Of a DNA stretch of 16,160 nt, positions 8,120-14,665 are shown in pieces. The DNA comes from Pseudomonadota bacterium (GTDB taxonomy: Bacteria > Pseudomonadota > Alphaproteobacteria > Sphingomonadales > Sphingomonadaceae), in NCBI GenBank assembly GCA_023423775.1, contig JAFAEZ010000197.1, positions 1 to 16,160 of the forward strand, written 5' to 3'. Under the pieces are notes generated by a model. The model was not told where the DNA came from, searched no databases, and worked only from the letters and a program-made list of their open reading frames with translations. Position 1 is the stretch's first letter. Each line of letters opens with the position of its first letter. The position numbers and the translations under genes were made by a program.

Positions 8120-8148
8120 TTGCCTCGCCCATCCATGTAACTTAGTAT
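8120..8148 (+). promoter_or_regulatory. Candidate sigma-70 promoter for the DUF4349 gene
   Basis: In the 97-nt gap between the divergent parC and DUF4349 starts, TTGCCT (8120-8125) and TAGTAT (8143-8148) are separated by exactly 17 nt. They resemble TTGACA/TATAAT, and the AT-rich run after the -10 box is unusual for this window. Transcription would begin around 8155, followed directly by a strong GAGGGGGGAG ribosome binding site and the ATG at 8172. Motif match only; no expression evidence. Confidence 0.4.
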
Positions 8149-8171
8149 CATAAAAAACGAGGGGGGAGCCA

Positions 8172-9059
8172 ATGCGCAGATCCGTTTCTCTTGTCGCGCT
8201 CCTGCTGGCTTCGGCCTGCGGCGGCGGCGCAGATCGCCAGCAAGAATCATCTGGCGATTTGAGGACGTATGACGTTGCCGAAGCGCCTCCGCCTGCCGGC
8301 TCGGGACCCGCTATCGCGCCCACCGCCGCACCCGGCATCGCCTTCAACTATCGTTACGCCTTCCGCCTGCCCGGCCAGAAAATCGCAGGCGTACAAGAGC
8401 AGCATGCTCAAGCCTGCGAGAAACTCGGCCTCGCCCGGTGCCGCATTTCCGGAATGCGTTATCGCCTCGTCAACGAGCGCGACATCGAGGCGATGCTTGC
8501 CTTCAAGCTCGATCCGGCGATTGCACGCCAGTTCGGCAAGGCCGGAATCGAAACTGTCGCCAACAACGATGGCATGCTGATCGACAGCGAGATTTCCGGC
8601 GACGATGCCGGCGCGGCCATCGCCGCGGCCAATCGCAGCGAAGCACAGCTCAGCGACGATCTTGAACGGGTCGAAGCGCAGCTTGCCCGCTCCGGGCTGG
8701 CCGCTGCCGAGCGCGACCGCCTCCAAGCCGAGGCGCAGCAGTTGCGCCAGACGATCCGCGCCAACCGCAACGCCCGTGACGAGCAACGGGAATCGCTGGC
8801 GACAACGCCGATGGTCTTCCAATATGGTTCGGGCGACCTGGTCCCGGGTTTCGATACGCATTCGCCCATGCGCCAGGCCCTTGAAGAAGCCGGGGACAAT
8901 CTGATCGCGGGCGCCGCGTTCCTGTTCGTCGCCCTCGCGACCCTTCTTCCGTGGGCTCTTCTCCTACTGGTGGTCTTTTGGCTGTCCCGGCGGTTCGGGC
9001 CGAAGCTCGCGGCTCGCCGCGCGTCGGAGCCACAAGCGGAGGCACCACCCGAAAGCTGA
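8172..9059 (+). CDS. DUF4349 domain-containing lipoprotein
   Basis: A 295-aa envelope protein. The N-terminus is a lipoprotein signal peptide: two Arg, a hydrophobic core and a lipobox LASAC with Cys16 as the acylated residue, followed by a Gly/Ala/Pro-rich linker. The body (about 55-155) has the extracytoplasmic DUF4349 pattern with two Cys (QACEKLGLARCRISG). A coiled coil follows (about 155-210; SEAQLSDDLERVEAQLARSGLAAAERDRLQAEAQQLRQTI), and a C-terminal transmembrane helix (AFLFVALATLLPWALLLLVVFWL) precedes a short basic tail. The family function is unknown. The ATG at 8172 has a very strong ribosome binding site (GGGGGGAG). It is divergent from parC and ends 4 nt from the converging LysR gene; the two stops sit in the 10-bp palindrome TGAGCGCTCA (9057-9066). 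Confidence 0.85.
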   Translation: MRRSVSLVALLLASACGGGADRQQESSGDLRTYDVAEAPPPAGSGPAIAPTAAPGIAFNYRYAFRLPGQKIAGVQEQHAQACEKLGLARCRISGMRYRLVNERDIEAMLAFKLDPAIARQFGKAGIETVANNDGMLIDSEISGDDAGAAIAAANRSEAQLSDDLERVEAQLARSGLAAAERDRLQAEAQQLRQTIRANRNARDEQRESLATTPMVFQYGSGDLVPGFDTHSPMRQALEEAGDNLIAGAAFLFVALATLLPWALLLLVVFWLSRRFGPKLAARRASEPQAEAPPES

Positions 9060-9063
9060 GCGC

Positions 9064-9987
9064 TCACACCGGCTCCGGCTCCTGATAGACCTCGGGCGGG
9101 CCGAGCGCCGCCTGGGCCGCGACCTGCGCGAGCAGCCAGTCGCGGAACATGCGGATCTTGGGCTGGTTGCGCTTGTGCTCCGGGTAGACCAACCAATAGC
9201 TCGGCCCTTCCAGCACGGTGAGCGCGAACGGCCGCACCAGCCGGCCCGAGGCGAGCTCGTTCTGCCACATCAGCGGACTGAGCATGCCGACGCCGTGACC
9301 GGCCATCGCCGCATTGCCTTCCGCCGCCTGGGAATCGAGCCTGATGCCGCGCGCGAGCGGCTCCTGGTCGGCGAGACCGGCCGCGGCGAACCATAATTTC
9401 CACCACACGTCGCCCGGGCTGAGCCGCGGCACCGCGAACAGATCGGCAGGGCTCGCCAAAGGATGCCGCTCCAGGAAGTCCGGGCTGCACATTGGCGTGA
9501 CGTGGAGCCGGAACAGGAAATGGTGCCTCAGCCCCGGCCACGGCCCGGTGCCGCTGCGGATCGCGACGTCGGCCGCGTCCCGGGTGAAATCGACCATCCG
9601 AGTCTCGGTTTCCAGTCGCACGGCCAGTTCCGGATGGGCGATGTGGAACAGGCCGAAGCGCGGCGCGATCCAGTTGCTCGCGAAGGTCTGGGTCGTGCTG
9701 ATGTTGAGCACGCTCTGATCGTCGGCGACCAGCGTCGAGAAGGCGTCCGACAGCGTGTCGAACGCGCCCGAGACGAGCGGCGCGATCCGGCGCCCGGCAT
9801 CGCTCAGGGTCACCCGGCGCTTGTCGCGCACGAACAAGGGCAGGCCCAGCCGCTCCTCGAGCAGCTTGATCTGGTAGCTGACCGCCGCCTGCGTCATGCC
9901 GAGTTCGCCCGCAGCAGCGGTGAAATTCTCATGCCGCGCCGCGGCTTCGAACACCCGGACAGCGGTCAAAGGCGGAAGGTGGCGCAT
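9064..9987 (-). CDS. LysR family transcriptional regulator, GcvA-like
   Basis: A 307-aa LysR-type regulator. The N-terminal winged helix-turn-helix is typical of the GcvA branch: LPPLTAVRVFEAAARHENF, then AAAGELGMTQAAVSYQIKLLEERLGLPLF (about residues 24-52). The remaining 220 residues form the periplasmic-binding-like co-inducer domain (LNISTTQTFASNWIAPRFGLFHIAHPEL, DVAIRSGTGPWPGL, GVGMLSPLMW). The ATG at 9987 matches the canonical GcvA-type start; no Shine-Dalgarno is seen. A perfect 8-3-8 dyad lies 8 nt upstream of the start (9996-10014), suggesting autoregulation. The effector is unknown. The nearest divergent candidates for control are the small ORF at 10113 and the kynurenine genes at 10464; that link is inference from position only. 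Confidence 0.9.
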   Translation of the reverse strand: MRHLPPLTAVRVFEAAARHENFTAAAGELGMTQAAVSYQIKLLEERLGLPLFVRDKRRVTLSDAGRRIAPLVSGAFDTLSDAFSTLVADDQSVLNISTTQTFASNWIAPRFGLFHIAHPELAVRLETETRMVDFTRDAADVAIRSGTGPWPGLRHHFLFRLHVTPMCSPDFLERHPLASPADLFAVPRLSPGDVWWKLWFAAAGLADQEPLARGIRLDSQAAEGNAAMAGHGVGMLSPLMWQNELASGRLVRPFALTVLEGPSYWLVYPEHKRNQPKIRMFRDWLLAQVAAQAALGPPEVYQEPEPV

Positions 9988-9995
9988 CGCGCATA

Positions 9996-10014
9996 TGATA
10001 AGCTCTGCTTATCA
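9996..10014. promoter_or_regulatory. Perfect inverted repeat, candidate LysR operator
   Basis: The sequence TGATAAGC-TCT-GCTTATCA is a perfect 8-bp dyad around a 3-nt centre, in an AT-rich island within GC-rich DNA. It contains the LysR-type T-N11-A core (T9999, A10011). Its edge is 8 nt from the ATG of the divergent LysR gene, the usual place for an autoregulatory site. It could alternatively fold as a hairpin in the LysR mRNA leader. Confidence 0.55.
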
Positions 10015-10112
10015 ACTGTGTCGAGCGTTTAGTTGGCGTTCATCTTCCGGATACGCCATTTCTCTCTTGCCCCCGAAGAAGGAGCGACATCAGGACAAGG
10101 AAGGACGATAAA

Positions 10113-10277
10113 ATGCACGAGGATTTCAACACGCGCCTCTGGGCCGATCACGGCCCGCAGTTCACGGCCGCCATGACCGACTTGCTGGCCAAGGTGCGCA
10201 TCGTCTTCGAGCGCCTCGTCGCGATCGAGTTCGCGGCGCCCTGGGAGCGACGGGACGACGCCTGTGTCGACTGCTGA
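10113..10277 (+). CDS. Candidate small ORF, 54 aa, unknown function
   Basis: ATG at 10113 to TGA at 10275-10277. An AGGAAGGA ribosome binding site ends 7 nt before the ATG, one of the best in the window. The product begins MHEDFNTRLWADHGPQF, continues as a probable amphipathic helix (TDLLAKVRIVFERLVAIEFAAPWERR) and ends in CVDC. It has no signal peptide or membrane segment, and two Trp (W10, W44). I do not recognise a family. It lies alone between the LysR gene (divergent) and the kynurenine operon 186 nt downstream, with a strong hairpin between it and that operon. It may be a real small protein, or a leader ORF for the downstream genes. It is shorter than usual ORF cut-offs, so it could be missed by automated calling. 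Confidence 0.5.
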   Translation: MHEDFNTRLWADHGPQFTAAMTDLLAKVRIVFERLVAIEFAAPWERRDDACVDC

Positions 10278-10321
10278 TTGCGCTTCCTCTTTCCCGGCCG
10301 CGGCCACGCCCACCCGCCGCA

Positions 10322-10382
10322 GGACCGGACGGCACGCATGACCCGCCGCATCGCCCTCTCCGGTCCGGCGGTCATGCGTGCC
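10322..10382 (+). other. Strong stem-loop with pseudoknot potential upstream of the kyn genes
   Basis: The arms 10331-10348 and 10366-10382 pair: GGCACGCATGACC is perfectly complementary to GGTCATGCGTGCC, extended by GCCG/CGGC across one bulged C, leaving a 17-nt loop. A second 8-bp pair, GGACCGGA (10322-10329) with TCCGGTCC (10359-10366), interleaves with it in A-B-A'-B' order, which allows an H-type pseudoknot or two competing folds. No U-tract follows (the next bases are CCCCCGTTAC), so it is not a standard intrinsic terminator. It sits 53 nt after the small ORF and 81 nt before the formamidase ATG. The rest of 10278-10463 shows no gene; a GC-rich palindrome (GGCCGCGGCC) lies near 10294-10304. 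Confidence 0.5.
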
Positions 10383-10463
10383 CCCCGTTACTGCATGCCC
10401 TGACCCGCTCCACGGGTCCGATCCGCTTGCTCTCCGCCCGGCCCAGGCGCTAGCCCATGCTCC

Positions 10464-11288
10464 ATGAACCGATCAGACACCTTGATGGTCTGGCCCGACC
10501 TGCTCGAGCGGCCTCGGCCGGAGCCCGACGCCGAGATCTCTTACGGCGCCGATTCGATGCAGGTCGTCGATCTGTGGCTACCGGAGGGCGACGGTCCGCA
10601 CCCGACAGTCCTGATGGTCCATGGCGGCTGCTGGCAGACCGAGATCGCCGACCGCCGCATCATGAACTGGATCGCCGACGATCTGCGCAGGCGCGGCGTC
10701 GCCGTGTGGAACATCGACTATCGCGGGGTCGACCGCGACGGCGGCGGCTATCCCGGCACCTTCCTGGATGCCGCGGCTGCCGCTGACGCGCTGCGCGAAC
10801 ATGCCCGGCATTACAATCTCGCTATCGCGGATTTCGTCGCGGTGGGCCACTCCGCCGGCGGGCATCTCGCTTTGTGGCTCGCCGGGCGGCCGCGCCTGCC
10901 GCAGGGCAGCCCGCTCCGGGCACCCGATCCCCTGCCCATCCCCTATGTCGTCAGCCTGGGGGGATTGCCGGATCTCGAGGAAGCCGCGCGCGAACCCGGC
11001 AGCGGCTGCGGCACCGAGGTGGTGGCGCGGCTGAGCGGGGGCCACTTCGCCGATACCAGCGTCCCACGGCTCCGCCCGCTCGGCGTCCGCCAGCTGCTGG
11101 TCAACGGCCTGCAGGACAAGATCATTCCGCCCTTCTATGCGGAAGCCTATGCCGCGCCGATGCGCGCGGCCGGCGACGAAGTGGAGGTTCAGATGATCGA
11201 CGAGACGGGTCATGTCGAGCTGATCGCGCCCGAGACACAGGCGTGGGCGACCGCCGCCGCGGCGATCGAACGGGCACTCGGCCGATGA
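10464..11288 (+). CDS. Alpha/beta hydrolase, probable kynurenine formamidase (arylformamidase)
   Basis: A 274-aa alpha/beta-hydrolase with the oxyanion motif HGGCW (53-57), the nucleophile elbow GHSAGG (Ser130), Asp218 (NGLQDKI) and His250 (DETGHVEL) forming the catalytic triad. HGG-x-W and this layout are typical of the AFMID/BNA7-like formamidases that hydrolyse N-formyl-L-kynurenine to kynurenine and formate. The specific role is inferred mainly from the kynureninase gene that follows with an ATGA overlap (11285-11288). It is not the metal-dependent KynB cyclase fold found in many bacteria. No good ribosome binding site decides the start; an in-frame ATG at 10485 (MVWPDLLERP) is a reasonable alternative. 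No signal peptide, so cytosolic. Confidence 0.8.
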   Translation: MNRSDTLMVWPDLLERPRPEPDAEISYGADSMQVVDLWLPEGDGPHPTVLMVHGGCWQTEIADRRIMNWIADDLRRRGVAVWNIDYRGVDRDGGGYPGTFLDAAAAADALREHARHYNLAIADFVAVGHSAGGHLALWLAGRPRLPQGSPLRAPDPLPIPYVVSLGGLPDLEEAAREPGSGCGTEVVARLSGGHFADTSVPRLRPLGVRQLLVNGLQDKIIPPFYAEAYAAPMRAAGDEVEVQMIDETGHVELIAPETQAWATAAAAIERALGR

Positions 11289-12517
11289 CCGTCACGCGCA
11301 ACCAGGCGCGGGCGCTCGACGCCGCCGATCCGCTGCGTGCGCTGCGCGAGCGCTTCGTCATTCCGGACCGGCTCATCTATCTGGACGGCAACTCGCTCGG
11401 CGTGCTCCCGAAGGCGACGGCCGTCCGGCAGCGCGCAATCGTCGAGGGCGAATGGGGAACCGACCTCATCCGCAGCTGGAACACGCATCACTGGATCGAC
11501 GCGCCCCAGCGTATCGGCGCCAGGATCGCGCCGCTCATCGGCGCCAAGCCGCACGAAGTGATCGTCGCCGATTCGGTGACGGTGAACCTGTTCAAGCTGA
11601 TCACCGCCGCGGCACGGCTTTCGCCCGATCGCCCGGTGCTGCTGTCCGAACCGGGCAATTTCCACACCGACCTTCATGTCGCCAGCGGCGCGGCCGAACT
11701 GCTCGGCATGCGGCTCGACACGGTCGACCGCGCCGACATCGCGGCCGCGATCGACGCCGACACGAACCTGCTCCTCCTGACGCACGTCCATTACAAGGCC
11801 GGCTACCGCTTCGACATGGCCGATATCACGGCCCAGGCGAAGGCGGCCGGCACGCTCACGTTGTGGGACCTCAGCCACAGCGTCGGCGCAGTCCCGCTCG
11901 ACCTCAACCGCGACGGCGCCGAGCTCGCGGTCGGCTGCGGCTACAAATATTTGAACGGGGGGCCCGGCGCTCCCGCCTTCCTCTATGTCGCCGAGCATCT
12001 GCAGGAGCGGCTGGTGCCGATGCTGCGCGGCTGGATGGGCCATGCGGCCCCGTTCGCCTTCACCGACGATTACGTCGCCGCCCCCGGCATCTCCCGCTTC
12101 CTCGCCGGCACGCCGCCGATGCTGAGCCTGCTCGCGCTCGAGAGCGGGATCGAGGCCTTCGAAGGCGCGAGCATGGACGCGCTCTGGGCCAAGTCGATCG
12201 CCCTCTTCGATCTGTTCGCCGAGCTGGTCGACCAGCGGTGCTCCGGCCACGGACTCGAATGCATCACGCCGCGCGACCCGGCGCTGCGCGGCAGCCATAT
12301 TTCCTATCGCCACCCCCATGCCTTCGAGCTTTGCCAAGCCTTGATCGCCGACGAGGTGATCGGCGATTTCCGGGCGCCCGACGTGGTGCGCTTCGGCCTC
12401 ACCCCGCTCTATCTCGGCTATGAGGACGTGTGGGACGCGGTCGAGCGCTTCGCCGCCATCCTTGAAAGCGGGCGCTGGCGCGATCCACGCTACGCGGTGC
12501 GCGGCAAGGTCACGTGA
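11285..12517 (+). CDS. kynU: Kynureninase
   Basis: A 410-aa pyridoxal-phosphate enzyme that cleaves kynurenine (and 3-hydroxykynurenine) to anthranilate (or 3-hydroxyanthranilate) and alanine. Seen: the N-terminal YLDGNSLG motif (32-39), the PLP-contact segment DLSHSVGAVP (Asp195, His198) and the Schiff-base Lys221 in CGYKYLNGGPGAP; the C-terminal domain ends with VRFGLTPLYLGYEDVWDAVERF. Length is normal for the family. The ATG at 11285 overlaps the upstream hydrolase stop, so the two steps of tryptophan breakdown are translationally coupled. Tryptophan 2,3-dioxygenase, the first step, is not in this window. Confidence 0.93.
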   Translation: MTVTRNQARALDAADPLRALRERFVIPDRLIYLDGNSLGVLPKATAVRQRAIVEGEWGTDLIRSWNTHHWIDAPQRIGARIAPLIGAKPHEVIVADSVTVNLFKLITAAARLSPDRPVLLSEPGNFHTDLHVASGAAELLGMRLDTVDRADIAAAIDADTNLLLLTHVHYKAGYRFDMADITAQAKAAGTLTLWDLSHSVGAVPLDLNRDGAELAVGCGYKYLNGGPGAPAFLYVAEHLQERLVPMLRGWMGHAAPFAFTDDYVAAPGISRFLAGTPPMLSLLALESGIEAFEGASMDALWAKSIALFDLFAELVDQRCSGHGLECITPRDPALRGSHISYRHPHAFELCQALIADEVIGDFRAPDVVRFGLTPLYLGYEDVWDAVERFAAILESGRWRDPRYAVRGKVT

Positions 12518-12518
12518 T

Positions 12519-12539
12519 CCGGCGCGCTGATTGCGCCGG
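12519..12539 (+). terminator. Hairpin directly after kynU, possible weak terminator
   Basis: CCGGCGC (12519-12525) pairs with GCGCCGG (12533-12539) around a 7-nt loop, starting 1 nt after the kynU stop. No U-run follows, so it may only protect the mRNA end or act with Rho. Its right arm overlaps the candidate purC -35 box. Confidence 0.3.
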
Positions 12540-12559
12540 GGGGGCGCATCCACTATAGG
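12531..12559 (+). promoter_or_regulatory. Candidate sigma-70 promoter for purC
   Basis: TTGCGC (12531-12536) and TATAGG (12554-12559) are separated by 17 nt, in the 122-nt gap between kynU and purC. It would give a leader of about 75 nt before the purC ATG. I see no PurR-type operator. Motif match only. Confidence 0.4.
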
Positions 12560-12639
12560 CTCGGCCATCCGCCTCGGCGCGCGTCCAAAGCCACGCGTCC
12601 CCGGGGCATTGTTCTTTTCACCCTCCGGGGAGCATCCTC

Positions 12640-13419
12640 ATGTCCCGTCGCCGCCAGATTTACGAAGGTAAGGCCAAGATCCTTTACGAGGGTCCCGAAC
12701 CCGGCACCTTGATCCAGTATTTCAAGGACGACGCGACCGCCTTCAACGCGCAGAAGAAGGGCACGATTTCCGGCAAGGGCGTGCTCAACAACCGTATCTC
12801 CGAGCACATCTTCACTCTGCTCGGCCAGATCGGCATCCCGACCCATTTCATTCGCCGGCTCAACATGCGTGAGCAGCTGATTCGCCAGTGCGAAATCGTG
12901 CCGATCGAGGTCGTGGTGCGCAACGTCGCGGCCGGATCGCTCTCGAAGCGCCTCGGCATCGAGGAAGGCACCCAGCTGCCGCGCACGATCATCGAATATT
13001 ACTACAAGGACGACGCGCTCGGCGATCCGATGATCGCCGACGAGCATATCGCCTGCTTCGGCTGGGCGAGCCAGGAGGAGATGAACGACATCGCCGACAT
13101 GGCGGTGCGCGTGAACGACTTCATGGCCGGCCTGTTCGCGGCGATCGGCATCCGCCTCGTCGACTTCAAGCTCGAGTTCGGCCGGATCTGGGAGAACGAC
13201 TTCAGCCGGATCATCCTTGCCGACGAGATCAGCCCCGATGGCTGCCGCCTGTGGGACATGGCTTCGAACGAGAAGCTCGACAAGGATCGCTTCCGCCGCG
13301 ATCTCGGCGGTGAGGCGGAAGCCTATCAGGAAGTCGCCCGCCGCCTCGGCCTGCTGCCCGAGGGCGAGGCCAACAGCGTCCTCGATCTCGACACCCACCG
13401 CAAGAAGCGCGGCAAGTGA
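12640..13419 (+). CDS. purC: Phosphoribosylaminoimidazole-succinocarboxamide synthase (SAICAR synthetase)
   Basis: A 259-aa ATP-dependent ligase of purine synthesis, joining CAIR and aspartate to form SAICAR. It opens with the family's YEGKAKILYEGPEPGTLIQYFKDD region (nucleotide-binding loop) and has GVLNNRISEHIF, PIEVVVRNVAAGSLSKR, the acidic VDFKLEFGR strand and DEISPDGCRLWD, all characteristic of bacterial PurC. Length is normal. Start: GGGGAG at 12627-12632, 7 nt before the ATG at 12640. It is apparently monocistronic: its own candidate promoter lies upstream, and a palindromic repeat and a bidirectional terminator lie downstream. The usual partner purS/purQ genes are not in the window. 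Confidence 0.95.
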   Translation: MSRRRQIYEGKAKILYEGPEPGTLIQYFKDDATAFNAQKKGTISGKGVLNNRISEHIFTLLGQIGIPTHFIRRLNMREQLIRQCEIVPIEVVVRNVAAGSLSKRLGIEEGTQLPRTIIEYYYKDDALGDPMIADEHIACFGWASQEEMNDIADMAVRVNDFMAGLFAAIGIRLVDFKLEFGRIWENDFSRIILADEISPDGCRLWDMASNEKLDKDRFRRDLGGEAEAYQEVARRLGLLPEGEANSVLDLDTHRKKRGK

Positions 13420-13445
13420 TCGGCGCCCGCGCCTAGCGGGCAACG

Positions 13446-13523
13446 ATCATCCCGGCGCAGGTCGGGATCTCAGGACGAGATCGCCCCCCAGTTTCCCAAG
13501 ACCCCGGCTTGCGCCGGGCGACG
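13446..13523. repeat. Paired palindromic intergenic repeat (REP/BIME-like)
   Basis: Two related palindromes face each other after purC. The left unit (13446-13470) has ATCCCG/CGGGAT arms at 13449-13454 and 13463-13468; the right unit (13499-13523) has CCCGGC-TTGC-GCCGGG. The reverse complement of the right unit closely matches the left one (CATCCCGGCGCAGGTCGGGATCT versus CGCCCGGCGCAAGCCGGGGTCT, compared in parts). Translated on + it gives the HPGAGRDL string familiar from dispersed repeats in many alphaproteobacterial genomes. Copy number elsewhere cannot be seen here. Confidence 0.6.
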
Positions 13524-13529
13524 GACAAG

Positions 13530-13567
13530 AAAAAGCCCGCCGATCCAACGGGACCGGCGGGCTTTTT
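13530..13567. terminator. Bidirectional intrinsic terminator between purC and the M23 gene
   Basis: A perfect 13-nt inverted repeat: AAAAAGCCCGCCG (13530-13542) and CGGCGGGCTTTTT (13555-13567) with a 12-nt loop. The GC-rich stem has a T-run on the exit side in both directions, so it can end purC transcription on + and the M23 peptidase transcript (stop at 13590) on -. This is the clearest terminator in the window. Confidence 0.9.
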
Positions 13568-13589
13568 CATGCCCCGCTTTCGCGGAGGC

Positions 13590-14534
13590 TTATTTGGAGC
13601 CGCCGACCGGGCCGCCCATGGCGGTGGCGGCGCGGCGCTGCGCGGCGAGCAGGATGTCGCTGCCCTGCATGTAGGGGATCGGGTTGACCGCTTTGCCGTC
13701 GACGCGGACCTCGTAGTGGAGGTGGCTGCCGGTCGAGCGGCCGGTCGAGCCCATCAGCGCGATCATGTCGCCGCGCTTCACGCGCTGGCCGGCCTTGACC
13801 AGCGACTTGGAGAGGTGGCCGTAGCGGGTCTGGATGCCGCGGCCGTGATTGAGTTCAATGAGGTTGCCGTAGCCGTTCGCCCATTCGGAGCGGCCGACGA
13901 CCGCATCGGCGGTGGCGTAGATCGGCGTGCCGAGCGGGCCGGCGAGATCGATGCCGGCGTGCATCGCGGCGCGGCCGCGGAACGGGTCCGAGCGGACGCC
14001 GTAGCCGGAGGTGAAGTTGCTGCCCTTGACCGGCTGGGTCGAGGGAATGGCGATCGTGCCCTGCTCGACCTGGTCGAGCTTCTTCCAGCTGGTGAAGAGC
14101 TGCTTGAACTTGCTGTCGCCGGCCTTCAGCGGCTCGACCGCCTCGAACGGGCCGCCGGTGCCGGTGAAGCGCGCCGGGTCGAGGCCGAGCTTGCGGACTT
14201 CCGCTTCGGTGAGCTCGAGCCGCTTGTCGGCGGCGACCTTGATCGCGTGGACGTCGGCTTTCATCGCCTCGACCTGCCGCTCCATCCGCTCGATCTCGGC
14301 GTTGCGCGCGATCTCGGCGTCGCTCGACGCGACGGTGACGAACTGCACGGTGGCGAAGACCGACCAGGCGAGCAAGGCGAGGAGCGCGATCGCGCCGGCG
14401 ACCTGAAGCCGGGCCGGCACGGTCACGCGCCGCAGCTGGCGGCCGTCATGGACGAAAATGTCCCGCATTTTGAAAACGCTACGGAACTTAAGAGCCCCCG
14501 AGACATTCTTAGCTTCAACCAAAATCGTCATCAC
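13590..14534 (-). CDS. M23 family metallopeptidase (LytM-like), membrane-anchored
   Basis: A 314-aa bitopic inner-membrane protein: a short basic cytoplasmic N-terminus, one transmembrane helix (about 45-67, VAGAIALLALLAWSVFATVQFV), a short coiled coil (about 70-105, ERMERQVEAMKADV) and a periplasmic C-terminal M23 domain (about 195-290). Zinc ligands are present: HAGID in AAMHAGIDLAGPLGTPIYA, and HLH in GSHLHYEVRVDG, with the YGHLS motif between them, so it should be an active peptidoglycan endopeptidase rather than a degenerate EnvC/NlpD type. Start: two adjacent ATGs at 14534 and 14531, with GGGGA a few bases upstream; an internal ATG at 14468 (MRDIFVHDG), where homologues often begin, has no ribosome binding site. 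The 131 nt upstream hold no gene, only a small GGCTG-TGT-CAGCC dyad (14600-14612). Confidence 0.88.
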   Translation of the reverse strand: MMTILVEAKNVSGALKFRSVFKMRDIFVHDGRQLRRVTVPARLQVAGAIALLALLAWSVFATVQFVTVASSDAEIARNAEIERMERQVEAMKADVHAIKVAADKRLELTEAEVRKLGLDPARFTGTGGPFEAVEPLKAGDSKFKQLFTSWKKLDQVEQGTIAIPSTQPVKGSNFTSGYGVRSDPFRGRAAMHAGIDLAGPLGTPIYATADAVVGRSEWANGYGNLIELNHGRGIQTRYGHLSKSLVKAGQRVKRGDMIALMGSTGRSTGSHLHYEVRVDGKAVNPIPYMQGSDILLAAQRRAATAMGGPVGGSK

Positions 14535-14665
14535 AATCCCCGGTCAACCCGCAACGGGCTGCCACGGTCACGCAAACTCGCGACCAGAAATGTCCTAGAG
14601 GCTGTGTCAGCCCCGGCGTTTATCGTCAGGAAGTTGCCCACCCCGTGACGTATGGTTGCAGACTG

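Noticed and set aside
6959..8140. 393-aa + strand open frame opposite parC
   Set aside because: Antisense shadow of the conserved ParC N-terminal region; no domain and no ribosome binding site.
8075..8347. N-terminal extension of ParC by 91 residues
   Set aside because: It would overlap the DUF4349 signal peptide region and is not ParC-like; ATG at 8074 fits the family start.
11210..12568. 452-aa - strand open frame opposite kynU
   Set aside because: Antisense shadow; kynU on + carries all catalytic motifs.
13446..13523. Possible short CRISPR-like or coding segment (HPGAGRDL translation)
   Set aside because: Only two units, inverted rather than direct; the peptide is the known artefact of translating palindromic intergenic repeats.
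13509..14648. 379-aa + strand frame opposite the M23 gene
   Set aside because: Starts inside the palindromic repeat and terminator and is antisense to a clear M23 peptidase.
14535..14665. Possible promoter or RNA in the gap upstream of the M23 gene
   Set aside because: No -35/-10 pair with acceptable spacing and only a 5-bp dyad (14600-14612); insufficient support.
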